From Dendrolimus kikuchii (taxonomy: Eukaryota; Arthropoda; Insecta; Lepidoptera; Lasiocampidae): a stretch of 64,000 nt of DNA. Location of the stretch: assembly GCA_019925095.2 (NCBI GenBank), contig CM034412.1, forward strand, positions 4,610,001 through 4,674,000, read 5' to 3'. The stretch's first letter is position 1, and every line of letters starts with the position of its first letter. This document shows, piece by piece, positions 11,320 through 21,578 of this stretch. Below the pieces are notes generated by a model that worked only from the letters and a program-made list of their open reading frames with translations, did no database searches and had not been told where the DNA came from. Made by a program: the position numbers and the translations under genes.

Positions 11320-11587
11320 GGGCCTTACTTATAATCGTTTCTTAAATTTAAAGAAACTGCTCAGCAATTGATTAGTGGAAATCTTACCCATAAACTCCTC
11401 TTTAGTCGTATATTTTGGTACGTTAATCATTCAAATTTCGTTTATCTGTGCTCCTCTTCGGTAAACAACAGGTAATACACGTTTATAAGTGAAAAAAAAG
11501 ATATTAATTTATTAGGGTCTGATTCTGATTCTCTTACTTAAGAGATGCCTAATCGTTTCTTAACGATATTATTATAAGTAAGGCCGT
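11320..11587. mobile_element. MITE with GGCCTTACTTATAAT ends
   Basis: The inverted ends GGCCTTACTTATAAT/ATTATAAGTAAGGCC are flanked by ACATGTC (11313-11319, 11588-11594). A related end is at 27925-27965. Confidence 0.65.
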
Positions 11588-12359
11588 ACATGTCTTACAA
11601 ACCATAAACTAACTTTTTGACAGTTCCATTTTATCGAAATGGCTACGGAATCCCAAAAACAAAGGAATGGATCGAATTGCCACTGGACTTTGTTTTAGGG
11701 CTACCTTCTTAATCGACATGGCAATCGGGGTATGAGGCGGGCCGTAGAGGGGGAACGCCCCGTACACCCGCACACCGCCCGCGCCAACTTAGTTTTAGTG
11801 CTGCACGAGTCCGCATCGACCACGTTTATCGATATTAGTCTGGCTCACATTGTTGCGTGTATATAGTTGTGTATTGAAAATGACTTCGGTTGCCCCTTCG
11901 GGACGTTTAAAATTAAAAAAAAAATCCATTTGCAAACACCACGATTAGCCAGAAAAGTATTAGATATTTGTGACATTGACCGGGAAAATAATGGGGATTG
12001 TTCACTTTTTTTCAATTTAGCTTTTTGAAAAACCATTTCGAGGAATAGTGTTCCTAATCATTTCTGTCTAGTTAAAATTCCAAAAAACGTACAATCCCCT
12101 TGTATTTTGAAAGAAATTCGTTTGACCTTTATTTGACCTTACTAAATCCTATGACGTCATTTACGTCTGGTGAAATGCATATCAATACCGTAGCCATTCA
12201 GTTTCAAAATACAAAAGGACCGACATTTTCCTTTTTATGTCATTGTTATGTCATACAACATCAACATAAACAAACATTTTATTCGACGTGCTCCAGAATT
12301 AAATTATGTATATATTATCTCTTCAGACCAATATTTCTTAAATATCTGTAAAGAGAATA

Positions 12360-12915
12360 CTTACATATGGTCTCTAACTAAAAGTCAAAGAAAAGTGCAT
12401 TATATAAACGAGCGTCTTCGTAAATGGCGATTGGAACGATGTCGAAATCTTTTCAAGAGATACGATCCAAAAAACAACCTGTTTACTGATGAGAAGATCA
12501 TCACGGTGGAAGAAAATTTAACTGGCAAAACAATACACCTTGCGCTAGAAGTTAGAAGTACGTCCAAAATCACATATTGGAAGTAATGATTTAAGCATTA
12601 AGTGATACTTTATTCGCTGGATAGCAGTGGTTTTCCAACAGGGCTCTGTACCCTCCCATGAAGCTAATTCAATCCAACATTGGTTGCAAGCCAATTTGTC
12701 AGACTTTGTTCAGAGCATAGGTTGGCGTTCGTCGAGTTCTGACTTGAATTCTTTGGAGTATTCTTTATGAACTGCATTGGAGCTAATGGCATACAAAAAG
12801 TTCACCAGAACCTGAATTTATCTCAAGCGAACCCAAATCAATAAATGGAAACTGATTGAAAAGATTAGTACCACCATAGAAGAATGGGCTATATCTTTAA
12901 AGCTTAATTAGTTGA
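12360..12915 (+). pseudogene. Degenerate mariner-like transposase
   Basis: Frames read RKWRLERCRNLFKRYDP and LFTDEKIITVEENL, the first Asp of the DDE/D triad. Then follow WVVFQQGSVPSHEANSIQHW and SSSDLNSLEY, the second catalytic block. Stops and frameshifts separate them. No inverted termini were located. Confidence 0.75.
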
Positions 12916-13322
12916 AAACAAGGATGGCTATTTTAAATAACTTATTTTTATATATACATAAATCTAGATGTTATTAGTTATAATTCATGTAAACAATATA
13001 TGAATATTTAACATTCCTCCAAAAATATTTTAGCATTACTTTGCATGATGTCTTAAGAGTTCACATTACGAGTTATAAGAATAAGATGGTTTCTATACTG
13101 AAAGCAAACTATTGTGAGTTATAAATTTGTATGTGCCATATATTTATATGAATTGATTAATAAAATATATCTTTTGACTTATTATTTTGCAAGATGAAAT
13201 AATAAATAACTTTTAGCAGTTAAACTTGTTTATTTAATTAAACACTTATTAATAATAATTTAGGACATATTATATAATCTTTTCAGAAATGTTCAGTTTT
13301 ATCTTTTTCTTTTTTCTGCAGG

Positions 13323-13445
13323 CTAGCATTTGGTTTTTTCTATACATAAAGTTTTCATGTAAACTGCAGTGGATAAGTCATAAAATTCTATGATCAAGCA
13401 TAACCCTTGCTTATGCAGAAAAGTTGTTGCTAATTTTTTCTGAAC
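13323..13445 (-). CDS. Possible terminal coding exon of an unknown gene
   Basis: A run of T and CAG at 13446-13448 (alternative CAG 6 nt later) precedes an open frame of 40 codons to TAG 13323-13325. It encodes KLATTFLHKQG and IIEFYDLSTAVYMKT. The polypyrimidine tract is strong and AT-rich candidate poly(A) sequence follows (around 13200-13250), but no partner exon was located. It could be chance. Confidence 0.3.
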   Translation of the reverse strand, partial: VQKKLATTFLHKQGLCLIIEFYDLSTAVYMKTLCIEKTKC

Positions 13446-14425
13446 CTGAAAAAAAAAGATATAAAGTATCTATTTAATTACTTGCATAGTCCTTATTTAA
13501 CTCATAAATTTTCATATTAGTAACTATGTTACACATCAAAATCATATTATTAAGAGATTTACAATCATTAAGGTATTTGTCACAAATCTTCATATTCCAT
13601 GAAATCCTTCAAGCCATAGATGTGCTTGATTAATCACTTTTAAGCCGGCAAGTGAATATATTTAAAACTACTGGAGAGTTTCATATTTTCCGGTAATTTG
13701 TTGTATAAGATCAGATCCATAACATACATTAGCAATCAAACACACTATCTAACCGCCAGTGTAGTGGTGCAATGTCTGTTCGTTTATTTGTATGTATTTA
13801 TATGAGATACTTTACTTGTATTATAAATTATTAAGAAAGTAATATAGGTTGCTGATTTATTGATTGTACCAAATTATCAAATAAGTAATTAATATTATTT
13901 TAATCAGTTTCTAATGAATGAGTGAGACATGTAGCTATTTTTCTATAAATAGGTGCACATTTTAGATGAATTTTGACTTCAACACAAAGTATCACTTGTA
14001 TCACAAAGTACTTACATCAATCATATATTAACTAATAATTAACATTACTGATTTCTTATATGGATGAAATTTACAGACAGGAATAGTAATATACTACACA
14101 GGTTATAAAAGGAAAGAAGGAAGGAAGATCTATGGACGAACATGTTGAATTTAGAAACCTTCACAAAACTACTTACATCAGGATTTTAGCTCCTCTTATT
14201 TCTCCAATATGTACTACGAGTATAGCTGTGTACTCTAATAACATTTTATGTTAGGTAGGTTTAGCGTATCAGCCTTTACAAAATTAACACTCCTATTTGA
14301 AGATCCGGCCATGTTTAGAAAGAGAAAATATTTAATATATTTTCATTAATAAAACAGTTCACTTTTTTGTCGGATGACTTTAGAAGATTTTTCTAAGGAC
14401 GAAATTAATTGTAATGAATAATATT

Positions 14426-14440
14426 AGAATTTAGAAATGC
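14426..14440. repeat. Target-site duplication, R1-clade element (3' side)
   Basis: AGAATTTAGAAATGC, identical to 21564-21578 at the other end of the element. Confidence 0.93.
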
Positions 14441-14863
14441 TTTTTTTTTTTTTTTTTTGGTTTTGAGGCGAGGGAAAATGCTTAACCGATTTACGCACAA
14501 ACTGGGTCGTTGCTAGGGGAACGACACGCGTCGGTCGGGGGCGATAACACTGCAGCAATAGTATGCTCTTGGCAGCGCTCCGTCCGCGATCGACGTCACA
14601 GAATAGTGTGGAAGACTCCGAGCGTTGCTGCACGGGCGAGCAACCCCAATACCCACTAAAAACCCCCTCCTCCCTGACGACCCTGCGCTTTGAATGTGTT
14701 GGAAAGGCTGAGATTTAGAACATAGTTACGCCCAGCCGATCCAGCGCAATAAAGTGCCTGGAGTGTGCCCTGGGAGAACACACCCCACTTCGTTGTGCGG
14801 GGGTAGAAGGTCCTTTGCTCTTCCTAGCAAGCTAAAGGCCCCCCGCGGTAAACGGAACCTAAC

Positions 14864-16127
14864 TCAGGGAGGGAAGTAATGCGCGTACCTGCCTCTCCGG
14901 GTGCCAGCTGAAGGCCGGCGACCTCGAGAAGACGCATTGGCACGCGCTGCAGGACTTCTCTCCCTGTCTCGTTCTGCGGCCTCCTTGAGTGACATTACTG
15001 TCTCGCAAAAAGTAACCGCAGCCCCCCAATTGTCGCTGCTCTGCAGCATGGCCTTGACCAAGTCGCAGAGCGAGTCGACTGGACCTACGTGCGTCTCAAG
15101 TTCGAAACGCTGCGGCGCACTCGACAAGCGTGTGTAACGCCGTGTCGGGCGCGCCGCACTGGCGGCAGTCCGGGGAAGGCAAGCAGCCCACAATGCGACA
15201 CAGATACTTATCGAAACATCCGTTCCGGTAAGTATCTGTGTCGTCCTGAAGGTCAGGGTGCCGCTGGTGCGGTTGACCCATTCCGTCAGCTGTGGCCTGA
15301 TTGCATCCACCGTGTAGCCGCCATAGGCCGCAGGGTTGTCGAGCTCTTGAGACCAGACGGCGATCATGGAGGCGGTTTCCCGCTTCCTGATCGCCTCGAT
15401 TTCGACCTGACAGAAGGTCAGGCCTCTAGCTAGGGCATCCTGCCGGGTGCGGCGCACCACTGTCAGGACGTCCGCCTGGAGATGCCAGGGCGGATCGCCT
15501 GCCAGGAGGGTGGCCGCCGTCCGCGACACTGTGCGATACCCCCGTATGGTCCTCACGGCCAGAACCTGCTGCGCCCGTTGCAGCAGGGTTCTGTTGTGGC
15601 GGTGAAGTGCATTGGACCAGACGGGTGCACCGTACAGTGCCATACTCCTCAGGATGCCAGAGTAAAGTTTCCGCGTCGCACCTCCCGGGCCCCCTACGTT
15701 GGGAAGCAGCCTCGAGAGTGCGCCCGCGGATTTGACGAGTTTGGGAACTAGGTGCTCAAAGTGCGCTTTGAACAGCCATTTCCCATCGAGAACTAGCCCC
15801 AGATATTTCATCTGGGGCCCTACTCTAATGGCCACCCCTTGGACCGAAACGGTCAAGTCCGCGGGGGGATTGCGAAATTTCCTATGGAACATGATGGCCT
15901 CCGTTTTCGCGGGGGAGACCCTCAAGCCCAGCCTAGCTATTCGATCTACGACAATCGCCAACCCGGCGTTAGCGACGTCCACGGATTCCGCAAATGACGC
16001 AGCGCGTGCCGTGAGTAGGGTGTCGTCCGCAAAGCAGATCAGCCCTACCCCGGGTAGGACCGGAACCCGAAGGATCCAGTCATAACCTACGTTCCAAAGA
16101 ATCGGCCCGAGGACCGACCCCTGTGTT
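14864..16127 (-). pseudogene. R1-clade element ORF2, 3' part: RT palm, thumb and C-terminal domain (broken)
   Basis: It opens in frame with QGSVLGPILW and then CFADDTLL, the second catalytic motif, at about 16040-16060. The first Met of the annotated frame is at 15982. RT thumb sequence follows (KYLGLVLDGKW, MALYGAPVWSNAL). Around 15110-15235 the conserved zinc motif CRQCGAPDTALHTLVEC lies in a different frame from the sequence on both sides, showing two compensating indels. The stop is at 14864. Confidence 0.88.
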
Positions 16128-17897
16128 AAAGGCGTTCGCTATATCTAGCGACACCGCAAGAACGACATCCTTCGCTTGGACGGCTTCGTCCGTTGACGTT
16201 CGCAGCGTCTCGAAGGCGTCCATCGTGGAGCGCCTCCGCCGAAACCCGAACTGCGTTTCTGAAAGCCCCGGCTCCACAGTGTCGAGATGCTTCACGAGCC
16301 GCTCCGCCAAGATCTTTTCGAAGACCTTAGCGACCTCGTTCAGCAGCACTATGGGCCTGAAGGCGGACGGATCGTTGGGAGGCCGACCTCCCTTGGGAAT
16401 CAGGCACAAACGACCCTCCTTCCATTGCGACGGGAGCCGACCTGCGCGAATACAGGCTTCGAACAGTTCCCGCAGCTGGCCGCGTAGATGTTTAGCGGCC
16501 AGGAAGAGGAGTCGACCTGGAACCCCGTCGGGTCCCGGTGCCGTCTTCCTGCCCCGGAGCCGGTCCAGGGCAACGTCTAGTTCCCCCTCGGAGATGGAGT
16601 GAGGCTCCTCGTCCGTGGGAGTGTCGGGAACGGGTGGACCCATACTGGGGGGAGTGAAGTTTCCCGGATCCGGGAAGAGCCCGTCGATAACCGACCGGAG
16701 CACCTCGGGTTCGAGCGTTTCCGTGACCGTGGATGTGCAAGGCCGCAACGTGTTGCGGGCCCCACGGTACGGACGCCCCCAAGGGTCCCGATCGAGCGTC
16801 TCGAGGAGCTCGGCCCGAGCCCGGGCTTTCGCTTGCAGTATTGCAATCGAAAGGGCCTTTCTGGCCTCCCTAAACTCTCCCACGAGTCCATTTTCCGCGA
16901 CGTAGTCCGGAGGACGGCGCGCCCTGCAGCGTTTGAGCCTGTGGCTGATGATGCGAACTGCCTTTCGCATCTCGCCCAGCTCCTCGGTCCACCAGTGGAC
17001 CTGCTTGCACGGAGGCTGCCGCTTGGAGACGCGAGGCATCGCCGCGTCGCAAACCCTCGTCAGGGTCTTGCGCATGTGCTCTGCCTGCGACTCCAGGTTC
17101 TCGAATTCGACTGGGTAGGCCCAGCTTTCCGTGAGTGCCCACTCCTCGGCCTGCTCCGGATCGAGCTTGGTAAGGGCCCAACGCGGGAAGAGAGGGGGGC
17201 GATGAACAGGGCTCGGACCGGAGGAGGGGGTAAGCTCAAATCTGATGTACCGATGATCAGAGAGCGACTCCACCTCCTCCAGCACCCTCCATCCGACAAC
17301 TCTGCGGGCGGCCGCATGAGTGGCGAATGACAGGTCGATGACCGATCCACCCCGCGCGCGCACGCAGGTCTGGACCGATCCCTGGTTCAATATGGTCAGG
17401 CCGGATTGAAGAGCCCATTCCTCAACCGTCCGGCCCCTAGGTTCCGTGAACGCATTTCCCCAGGAACAGTGTTTTGCGTTAAAGTCGCCCATCACGAAGA
17501 TCGTTTTAGGCGACAATCTGTCTATGGCAGCCCTGATGGCGTCCAAGTGAAGCTCGAACTCCGCCAGGGGGCGGCTGCGCGAAAAGTAAACGCCTATGAC
17601 GACGATACTCCCGCTCTCCGCCACCGCATAGCCCTTTCCTCTTTCGAGACATGTAAGCGGTGTGCCAGAACCGGCTCTGGCCACCACCGCTACCACGTCG
17701 TCGAGGTCGCCCACCCAATTGCCGCAAGGCGGCACGTAATAAGGTTCGCTTATTACGGCCAAGTTCGCTTGCCACTCCGCCATCGCCTGCAGGCACAAAT
17801 CCTGAGCGGTGGGGGAGTGGTTTACGTTCGCCTGAAATAGTATTGTTACGGGCGTACTAGGCATTGGAGGTGTCCATTGCGCGTACTCCCGTAACAC
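16080..17897 (-). pseudogene. R1-clade element ORF2, 5' part: endonuclease and start of RT (broken)
   Basis: This 605-codon frame begins with an apurinic-type endonuclease: FQANVNHS (21-28), SEPY (50-53), GDFNAKHCSWG (137-147) and SDHRY (213-217) mark the catalytic core. The RT N-terminal part follows, with KTAPGPDGVPG, FRPIVLLNEVAKVFEKIL and FGFRRRRSTMDA. The frame reaches the motif with the first catalytic Asp (LDIANAFN). It then jumps to the coding sequence of the next conserved block in another frame and stops. This indicates a deletion, so no active enzyme is expected. Confidence 0.9.
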
Positions 17898-19050
17898 CCG
17901 TGCGTTGTTTCGTCCTCGGATGGACGAATTTGCCCTTCACGTAGGGAGGCTGGCAGAACCTCGCCAACGTGGGGTGGGCAGCGTTGAGTCCCCCCGCCGC
18001 ACACGCCGCGCAGTGGGGGTTCCGGGCCGTGCAGTCCGGCATCTTGTGTCCGCTCTTACCGCAGCGGAGACACAAGTTAGTCCGGTCCGGGCACGTGTCC
18101 GGACAGGTCTGGGCGCCATGGCCGACGTTGTAACACCGGTAACAACGTATCGGTCTGGTTTCCAGTGCCTCTACCCTCGCCGAGGTGAAGCCTACCACGA
18201 GGTAGCCCATCTCGACGATGACTTTGGCAGCAGCGACGGGGCACATCACGTACGATGCGCCCAAACCGCCCGGTCCTGCACCGATGTGCTTCGTGCGCAC
18301 GTCGTCGCGCCGGCAGCTGCCGGCGCGCGCGATCGCGTCACGCAGCCCATCGACCGTGACCGATTCGTCCAGCCCAGAGACGTAAAGCTCCCCACGCTTT
18401 ACGGGGCGGACGACCTCGGCCATCCCTGCAAGGGCTCCGCGCAGAGCCTCGGCGACGCGGTCCGCCTTGGCCGCGCTCTCGGGTCCCGGCTGGAACTCGA
18501 GAAGGCGCGCGTCCCTGACGGTCCGTACCACCTTCAGCCCCTCGCGGAGGCCCATGGCCGCGATGTCGACCACCGTCGAGGCTTTCGCGAAGACCTCGCG
18601 ATAACCGACACCCTTCGCGGCCGCTGCCGGCAGCAGTTTGATGATAACTGCGGCCGACTTCGGCTCACGGAATACTACCGCAGGCTTCGCAGCCTGTTTC
18701 CGTTGTTGCTGCCCCCGCCCCGACGGCAGGGGAGCAGCTTGCGCCTGGGTGGGGGGAGGGGGCCCGTCGGCCCTCGCCCCCTTACCCTTTTTCCGCTTGA
18801 CGACCGTCGTCCACGCCCCCCCCTCCAGGGCGGGGGCGGGGGCCACGGGCGCCGGCGGCGGCGCGACGTGCGCGGTGCGAGCGCGGGCGGCGGGCGCCGC
18901 GACGACCGATGCCGCGGCCGCGGGCGCCGTCCGTTGCCTAGGGGCCGGCCTAGGAGCCGACACCACAGGCACGGGTGCCGTGGCGGGGGCCGTTAATGCA
19001 ACGGCGGCATCGCGTGCCGCTCTCCGCTGCATTTTCAGCCTCCACTTCAC
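17857..19050 (-). CDS. R1-clade element ORF1, C-terminal gag part with three zinc knuckles
   Basis: This open frame lies in the -1 frame relative to the 735-codon ORF and overlaps its stop; the first in-frame codon shown is GTG, so independent initiation is doubtful. Around residues 310-370 it carries CYRCYNVGHGAQTC, CLRCGKSGHKMPDC and a longer third CCHC-type finger, the nucleic-acid binding array of R1-clade gag. It overlaps the start of ORF2 by 41 nt. It is best read as the second half of one ORF1, reached by frameshift or separated by a homopolymer indel. Confidence 0.85.
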   Translation of the reverse strand: MKWRLKMQRRAARDAAVALTAPATAPVPVVSAPRPAPRQRTAPAAAASVVAAPAARARTAHVAPPPAPVAPAPALEGGAWTTVVKRKKGKGARADGPPPPTQAQAAPLPSGRGQQQRKQAAKPAVVFREPKSAAVIIKLLPAAAAKGVGYREVFAKASTVVDIAAMGLREGLKVVRTVRDARLLEFQPGPESAAKADRVAEALRGALAGMAEVVRPVKRGELYVSGLDESVTVDGLRDAIARAGSCRRDDVRTKHIGAGPGGLGASYVMCPVAAAKVIVEMGYLVVGFTSARVEALETRPIRCYRCYNVGHGAQTCPDTCPDRTNLCLRCGKSGHKMPDCTARNPHCAACAAGGLNAAHPTLARFCQPPYVKGKFVHPRTKQRTGVTGVRAMDTSNA

Positions 19051-21254
19051 CCCCCCTCTATTCGTCTTTTTTTTAAGGGGGGGGGGGGCGGTGACGGTGG
19101 GGAGTCCGTCAACCCGACAGCCGGGGTCGCCACCACCTCCATCGGAACCGGGGTACTTACTTCCCCCGCATTCCGCCGGACGGCGGCGGCACCCGTGGCC
19201 GCTTTCGGCCTAACGGCCACTTTTGGTGCCGGTTTGATTGCCGGCGCCTTGCCTCGGTCGGCCGCTAGCGGTGGACGGAGGGTCGGCGCGGCATTCAGCC
19301 GGTCCTCGATTCCGGCGAACCGGGCATCGAGTATGGGGGCGACAACGTCGATCACGGCCCGCACAAACGCGTCGTGATCGATGCCGCCGGGCCCCGTTGG
19401 AGCGGGTGTCGGCGCCACCCCGTTGGCGGCCGCCGGAGCTCGCTCCGTCCCGACGACGGGAGCCGGTGTCGGCCCTGCTACCGCAGCACGGGCCGGACGC
19501 GATTTTTTAACCGCAGCGGGTGCGGCGGGCGGTTCCGGTACCGCCGCCGCCTCCGCCGTGGCGGCTTGGGCCTTTCGCTTGACGGGTACGGGGGTCGGCG
19601 CCGCCATTACAGCAGGCGCCGGCTCCGCAACCGAAGCGGAGGCCTTTAGGGCCTTACGCATGTCTTCAAACTCCCTGCGGTAGGAGCGGTTTTCCTCCCG
19701 CAGCGAGCTTAACTCCATGCGTAGCCTGGCGTTCTCGTTACCGAGCTTCCAGGCCTCGGATTCTGGATTTCGCGTGACCAGTGTGTCGACGATGTCCGAC
19801 ACCCTGGACGCGGCCTCCTTCAGCCGGCGCACGTAAACCCCCTTCAAATTGCCCGACGTTTGGGCAATTTGAATTATCTCGGCGACCTGGGCGCACGCCG
19901 CTAGGCGGAGCTCCCCAGGGCCGAGAGCCGATATATTCCCGACGAGGGCGGCGCACTGGCTAGCCGCGGCCACTTTGGCGGCGGTTGCCTTGCGCGCCTT
20001 GCGCCCCTTTTCACCCCCCTCGGTGCGGAGGTAGGCCTCCGCACCCGCGAGAATGCTAGTAGTCGCCGCGGGTGCGCCCCCCGTGGGGCGCAGAGGCGAG
20101 CGCGCGCGCGCTGGGGAAGAAGCACCCGACGTGCCGTCCGAATCGGCGCCGCTGCTCTGGGACCGGTCCCAGAAGCGCGACCTCGATCCGGGAACGAGCA
20201 TCGGGGCACACGAAATCGGCACCGTTGCCGTTGAAGACGTTGACGGCGCCGCCGAACCCGATGCCGAAGACGATAAGGCTGTAAACGAACATGACGACGT
20301 CGTCGTGCCCGCCGCCGCTGCCGCTGAAGACGAGGACGTGGACACCGCCGCAGCCGAAGACGCAGGCGCCGACATCGCAACAGCGGCTCCCATCCCAATA
20401 GGGAAGGAAGACGAGGGGGTCGCCGCTGCCGCGCCTACGAGGTCCCTATTCACGACCCCGGCCGAGGGCGCGAGTGAGGCTCGCGCGACAACCGGTGTCG
20501 TGGGACGGCTGCTCTCGACGTTGCAGCCCGAAAGGTTGCAAGTCGATGTCGTAGGCACAGGTGAAGCCCGTGCGCTATACGACACCGTCGTCGTAGGGCA
20601 CCCATCCCCTGCCGTCGCTGAACCGGCCGCCGTGTATACCGGACTACAGGCAGGCGCTTCAGGGCGGGAATAACTATGGTCGCGAATCGCACCGTAGAGC
20701 GCGTGCTCCAGCGAGTCTGGGACGCTGCCGGACGGTGGGATGTGATCATGCTCTACGTAGGCGCCGCTCCCTTGCACGAGTGAGGCTCGCGCAGAGGTGG
20801 GTGGCGCCATGTAGGCATATTGAACTATGGTGCTTGCAGCGCTCACGGCCAGGCAAACGGCCGAGTTCGCTGCAAGCAGTACGTTCCTATCTATTTCCGG
20901 GTGTGCTGCGCTCCTGCGCGCGGCACGCCCGGATGGGGCCCTAGGCGCCATGGGAACCGGAGGCGGTCCCATCGCGCCGCACCTATCCTCATGCGTGGCG
21001 GCGGTGAGGTCTACCACCGCCGACGCATTCCCTACCGAGCCGGGCATATCGGCAGCCGTGAAAACGGCACTATCCGCATGCCCGTGACGCGGCCTGGCAA
21101 CCGACCTGCTGCGACGGGCCGATGAAGAAGACGCCTTTTTCACCCGCGTCTCCCCGATCTCAGGCATTAACCAGCCATCCTTGGCCTTCGCGTGGTCCCG
21201 CTTTCGCGGGACACTCGAAGGCCTCGGGGCCTTCTGGGGGCCTGGGCCATCCAT
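19047..21254 (-). CDS. R1-clade element ORF1, N-terminal gag part (735 aa)
   Basis: ATG 21254, stop TGA 19049-19047. It is Ala/Pro/Ser-rich with basic patches near the N-terminus (PRKRDHAKAK, ARRSRSVARPRHG). A predicted coiled-coil region lies around residues 500-540 (ENARLRMELSSLREENRSYR). The end is Pro-rich. It lacks the zinc knuckles expected of R1-clade gag proteins; these lie in the next frame. The C-terminal codons run through A8 and G8 tracts that resemble -1 slippery heptamers. Confidence 0.85.
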   Translation of the reverse strand: MDGPGPQKAPRPSSVPRKRDHAKAKDGWLMPEIGETRVKKASSSSARRSRSVARPRHGHADSAVFTAADMPGSVGNASAVVDLTAATHEDRCGAMGPPPVPMAPRAPSGRAARRSAAHPEIDRNVLLAANSAVCLAVSAASTIVQYAYMAPPTSARASLVQGSGAYVEHDHIPPSGSVPDSLEHALYGAIRDHSYSRPEAPACSPVYTAAGSATAGDGCPTTTVSYSARASPVPTTSTCNLSGCNVESSRPTTPVVARASLAPSAGVVNRDLVGAAAATPSSSFPIGMGAAVAMSAPASSAAAVSTSSSSAAAAAGTTTSSCSFTALSSSASGSAAPSTSSTATVPISCAPMLVPGSRSRFWDRSQSSGADSDGTSGASSPARARSPLRPTGGAPAATTSILAGAEAYLRTEGGEKGRKARKATAAKVAAASQCAALVGNISALGPGELRLAACAQVAEIIQIAQTSGNLKGVYVRRLKEAASRVSDIVDTLVTRNPESEAWKLGNENARLRMELSSLREENRSYRREFEDMRKALKASASVAEPAPAVMAAPTPVPVKRKAQAATAEAAAVPEPPAAPAAVKKSRPARAAVAGPTPAPVVGTERAPAAANGVAPTPAPTGPGGIDHDAFVRAVIDVVAPILDARFAGIEDRLNAAPTLRPPLAADRGKAPAIKPAPKVAVRPKAATGAAAVRRNAGEVSTPVPMEVVATPAVGLTDSPPSPPPPPLKKRRIEGG

Positions 21255-21563
21255 TACTGGAGGCCCGTTCCTTTGCCGAGACCAGTCGACGCGTGTGAAT
21301 AACTATCGACACAAACGACCGTTATTGCGTAATGCGCTTAGACGCGCCGAAATAAACAAGCGAATAGAGCTTAACAACTCACCCCAGTCGAAAAACAACT
21401 GATTCGCGCCGGAATCAAACTAAATAACACTGTACACTATCACTACACAACTGTTGTCGCAATTTGTCGCTTTTTGAGAGCGTAAAAGCGTAAAAAATTG
21501 CAGTTTTCCGCAAAGAGCACGGGCATTTGCGACTGCTTCGCACGGATGCCGTCCGGGACTCTG

Positions 21564-21578
21564 AGAATTTAGAAATGC
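21564..21578. repeat. Target-site duplication, R1-clade element (5' side)
   Basis: AGAATTTAGAAATGC, identical to 14426-14440. It fixes the 5' boundary of the element. Confidence 0.93.

Larger units (their letters stand above)
14441..21563 (-). mobile_element. R1-clade non-LTR (LINE) retrotransposon, nearly full length, defective
   Basis: This 7123-bp GC-rich block lies in AT-rich DNA. It is flanked by 15-bp direct repeats and ends in an 18-nt poly(A), seen as poly(T) at 14441-14458. It carries a gag-like ORF1 and an ORF2 with AP-type endonuclease, reverse transcriptase and a C-terminal CCHC finger, the order of R1/TRAS/SART-type elements. The target is neither 28S rDNA nor TTAGG telomere repeats, so this copy is at an ordinary site. 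The 5' UTR is roughly 21255-21563 and the 3' UTR 14459-14863. ORF2 is broken by an internal deletion and frameshifts, so the copy cannot be autonomous. Confidence 0.93.

Noticed and set aside
17905..18996. 363-codon plus-strand ORF
   Set aside because: It is antisense to the zinc-knuckle gag frame of the R1-clade element. High GC removes stops on the opposite strand, and no domain is recognisable.
20053..20673. 206-codon plus-strand ORF and neighbouring plus-strand ORFs at 16.1-21.1 kb
   Set aside because: Antisense or shifted-frame shadows of the LINE ORFs. Composition (long Arg, Ala or Pro runs) follows from GC bias.
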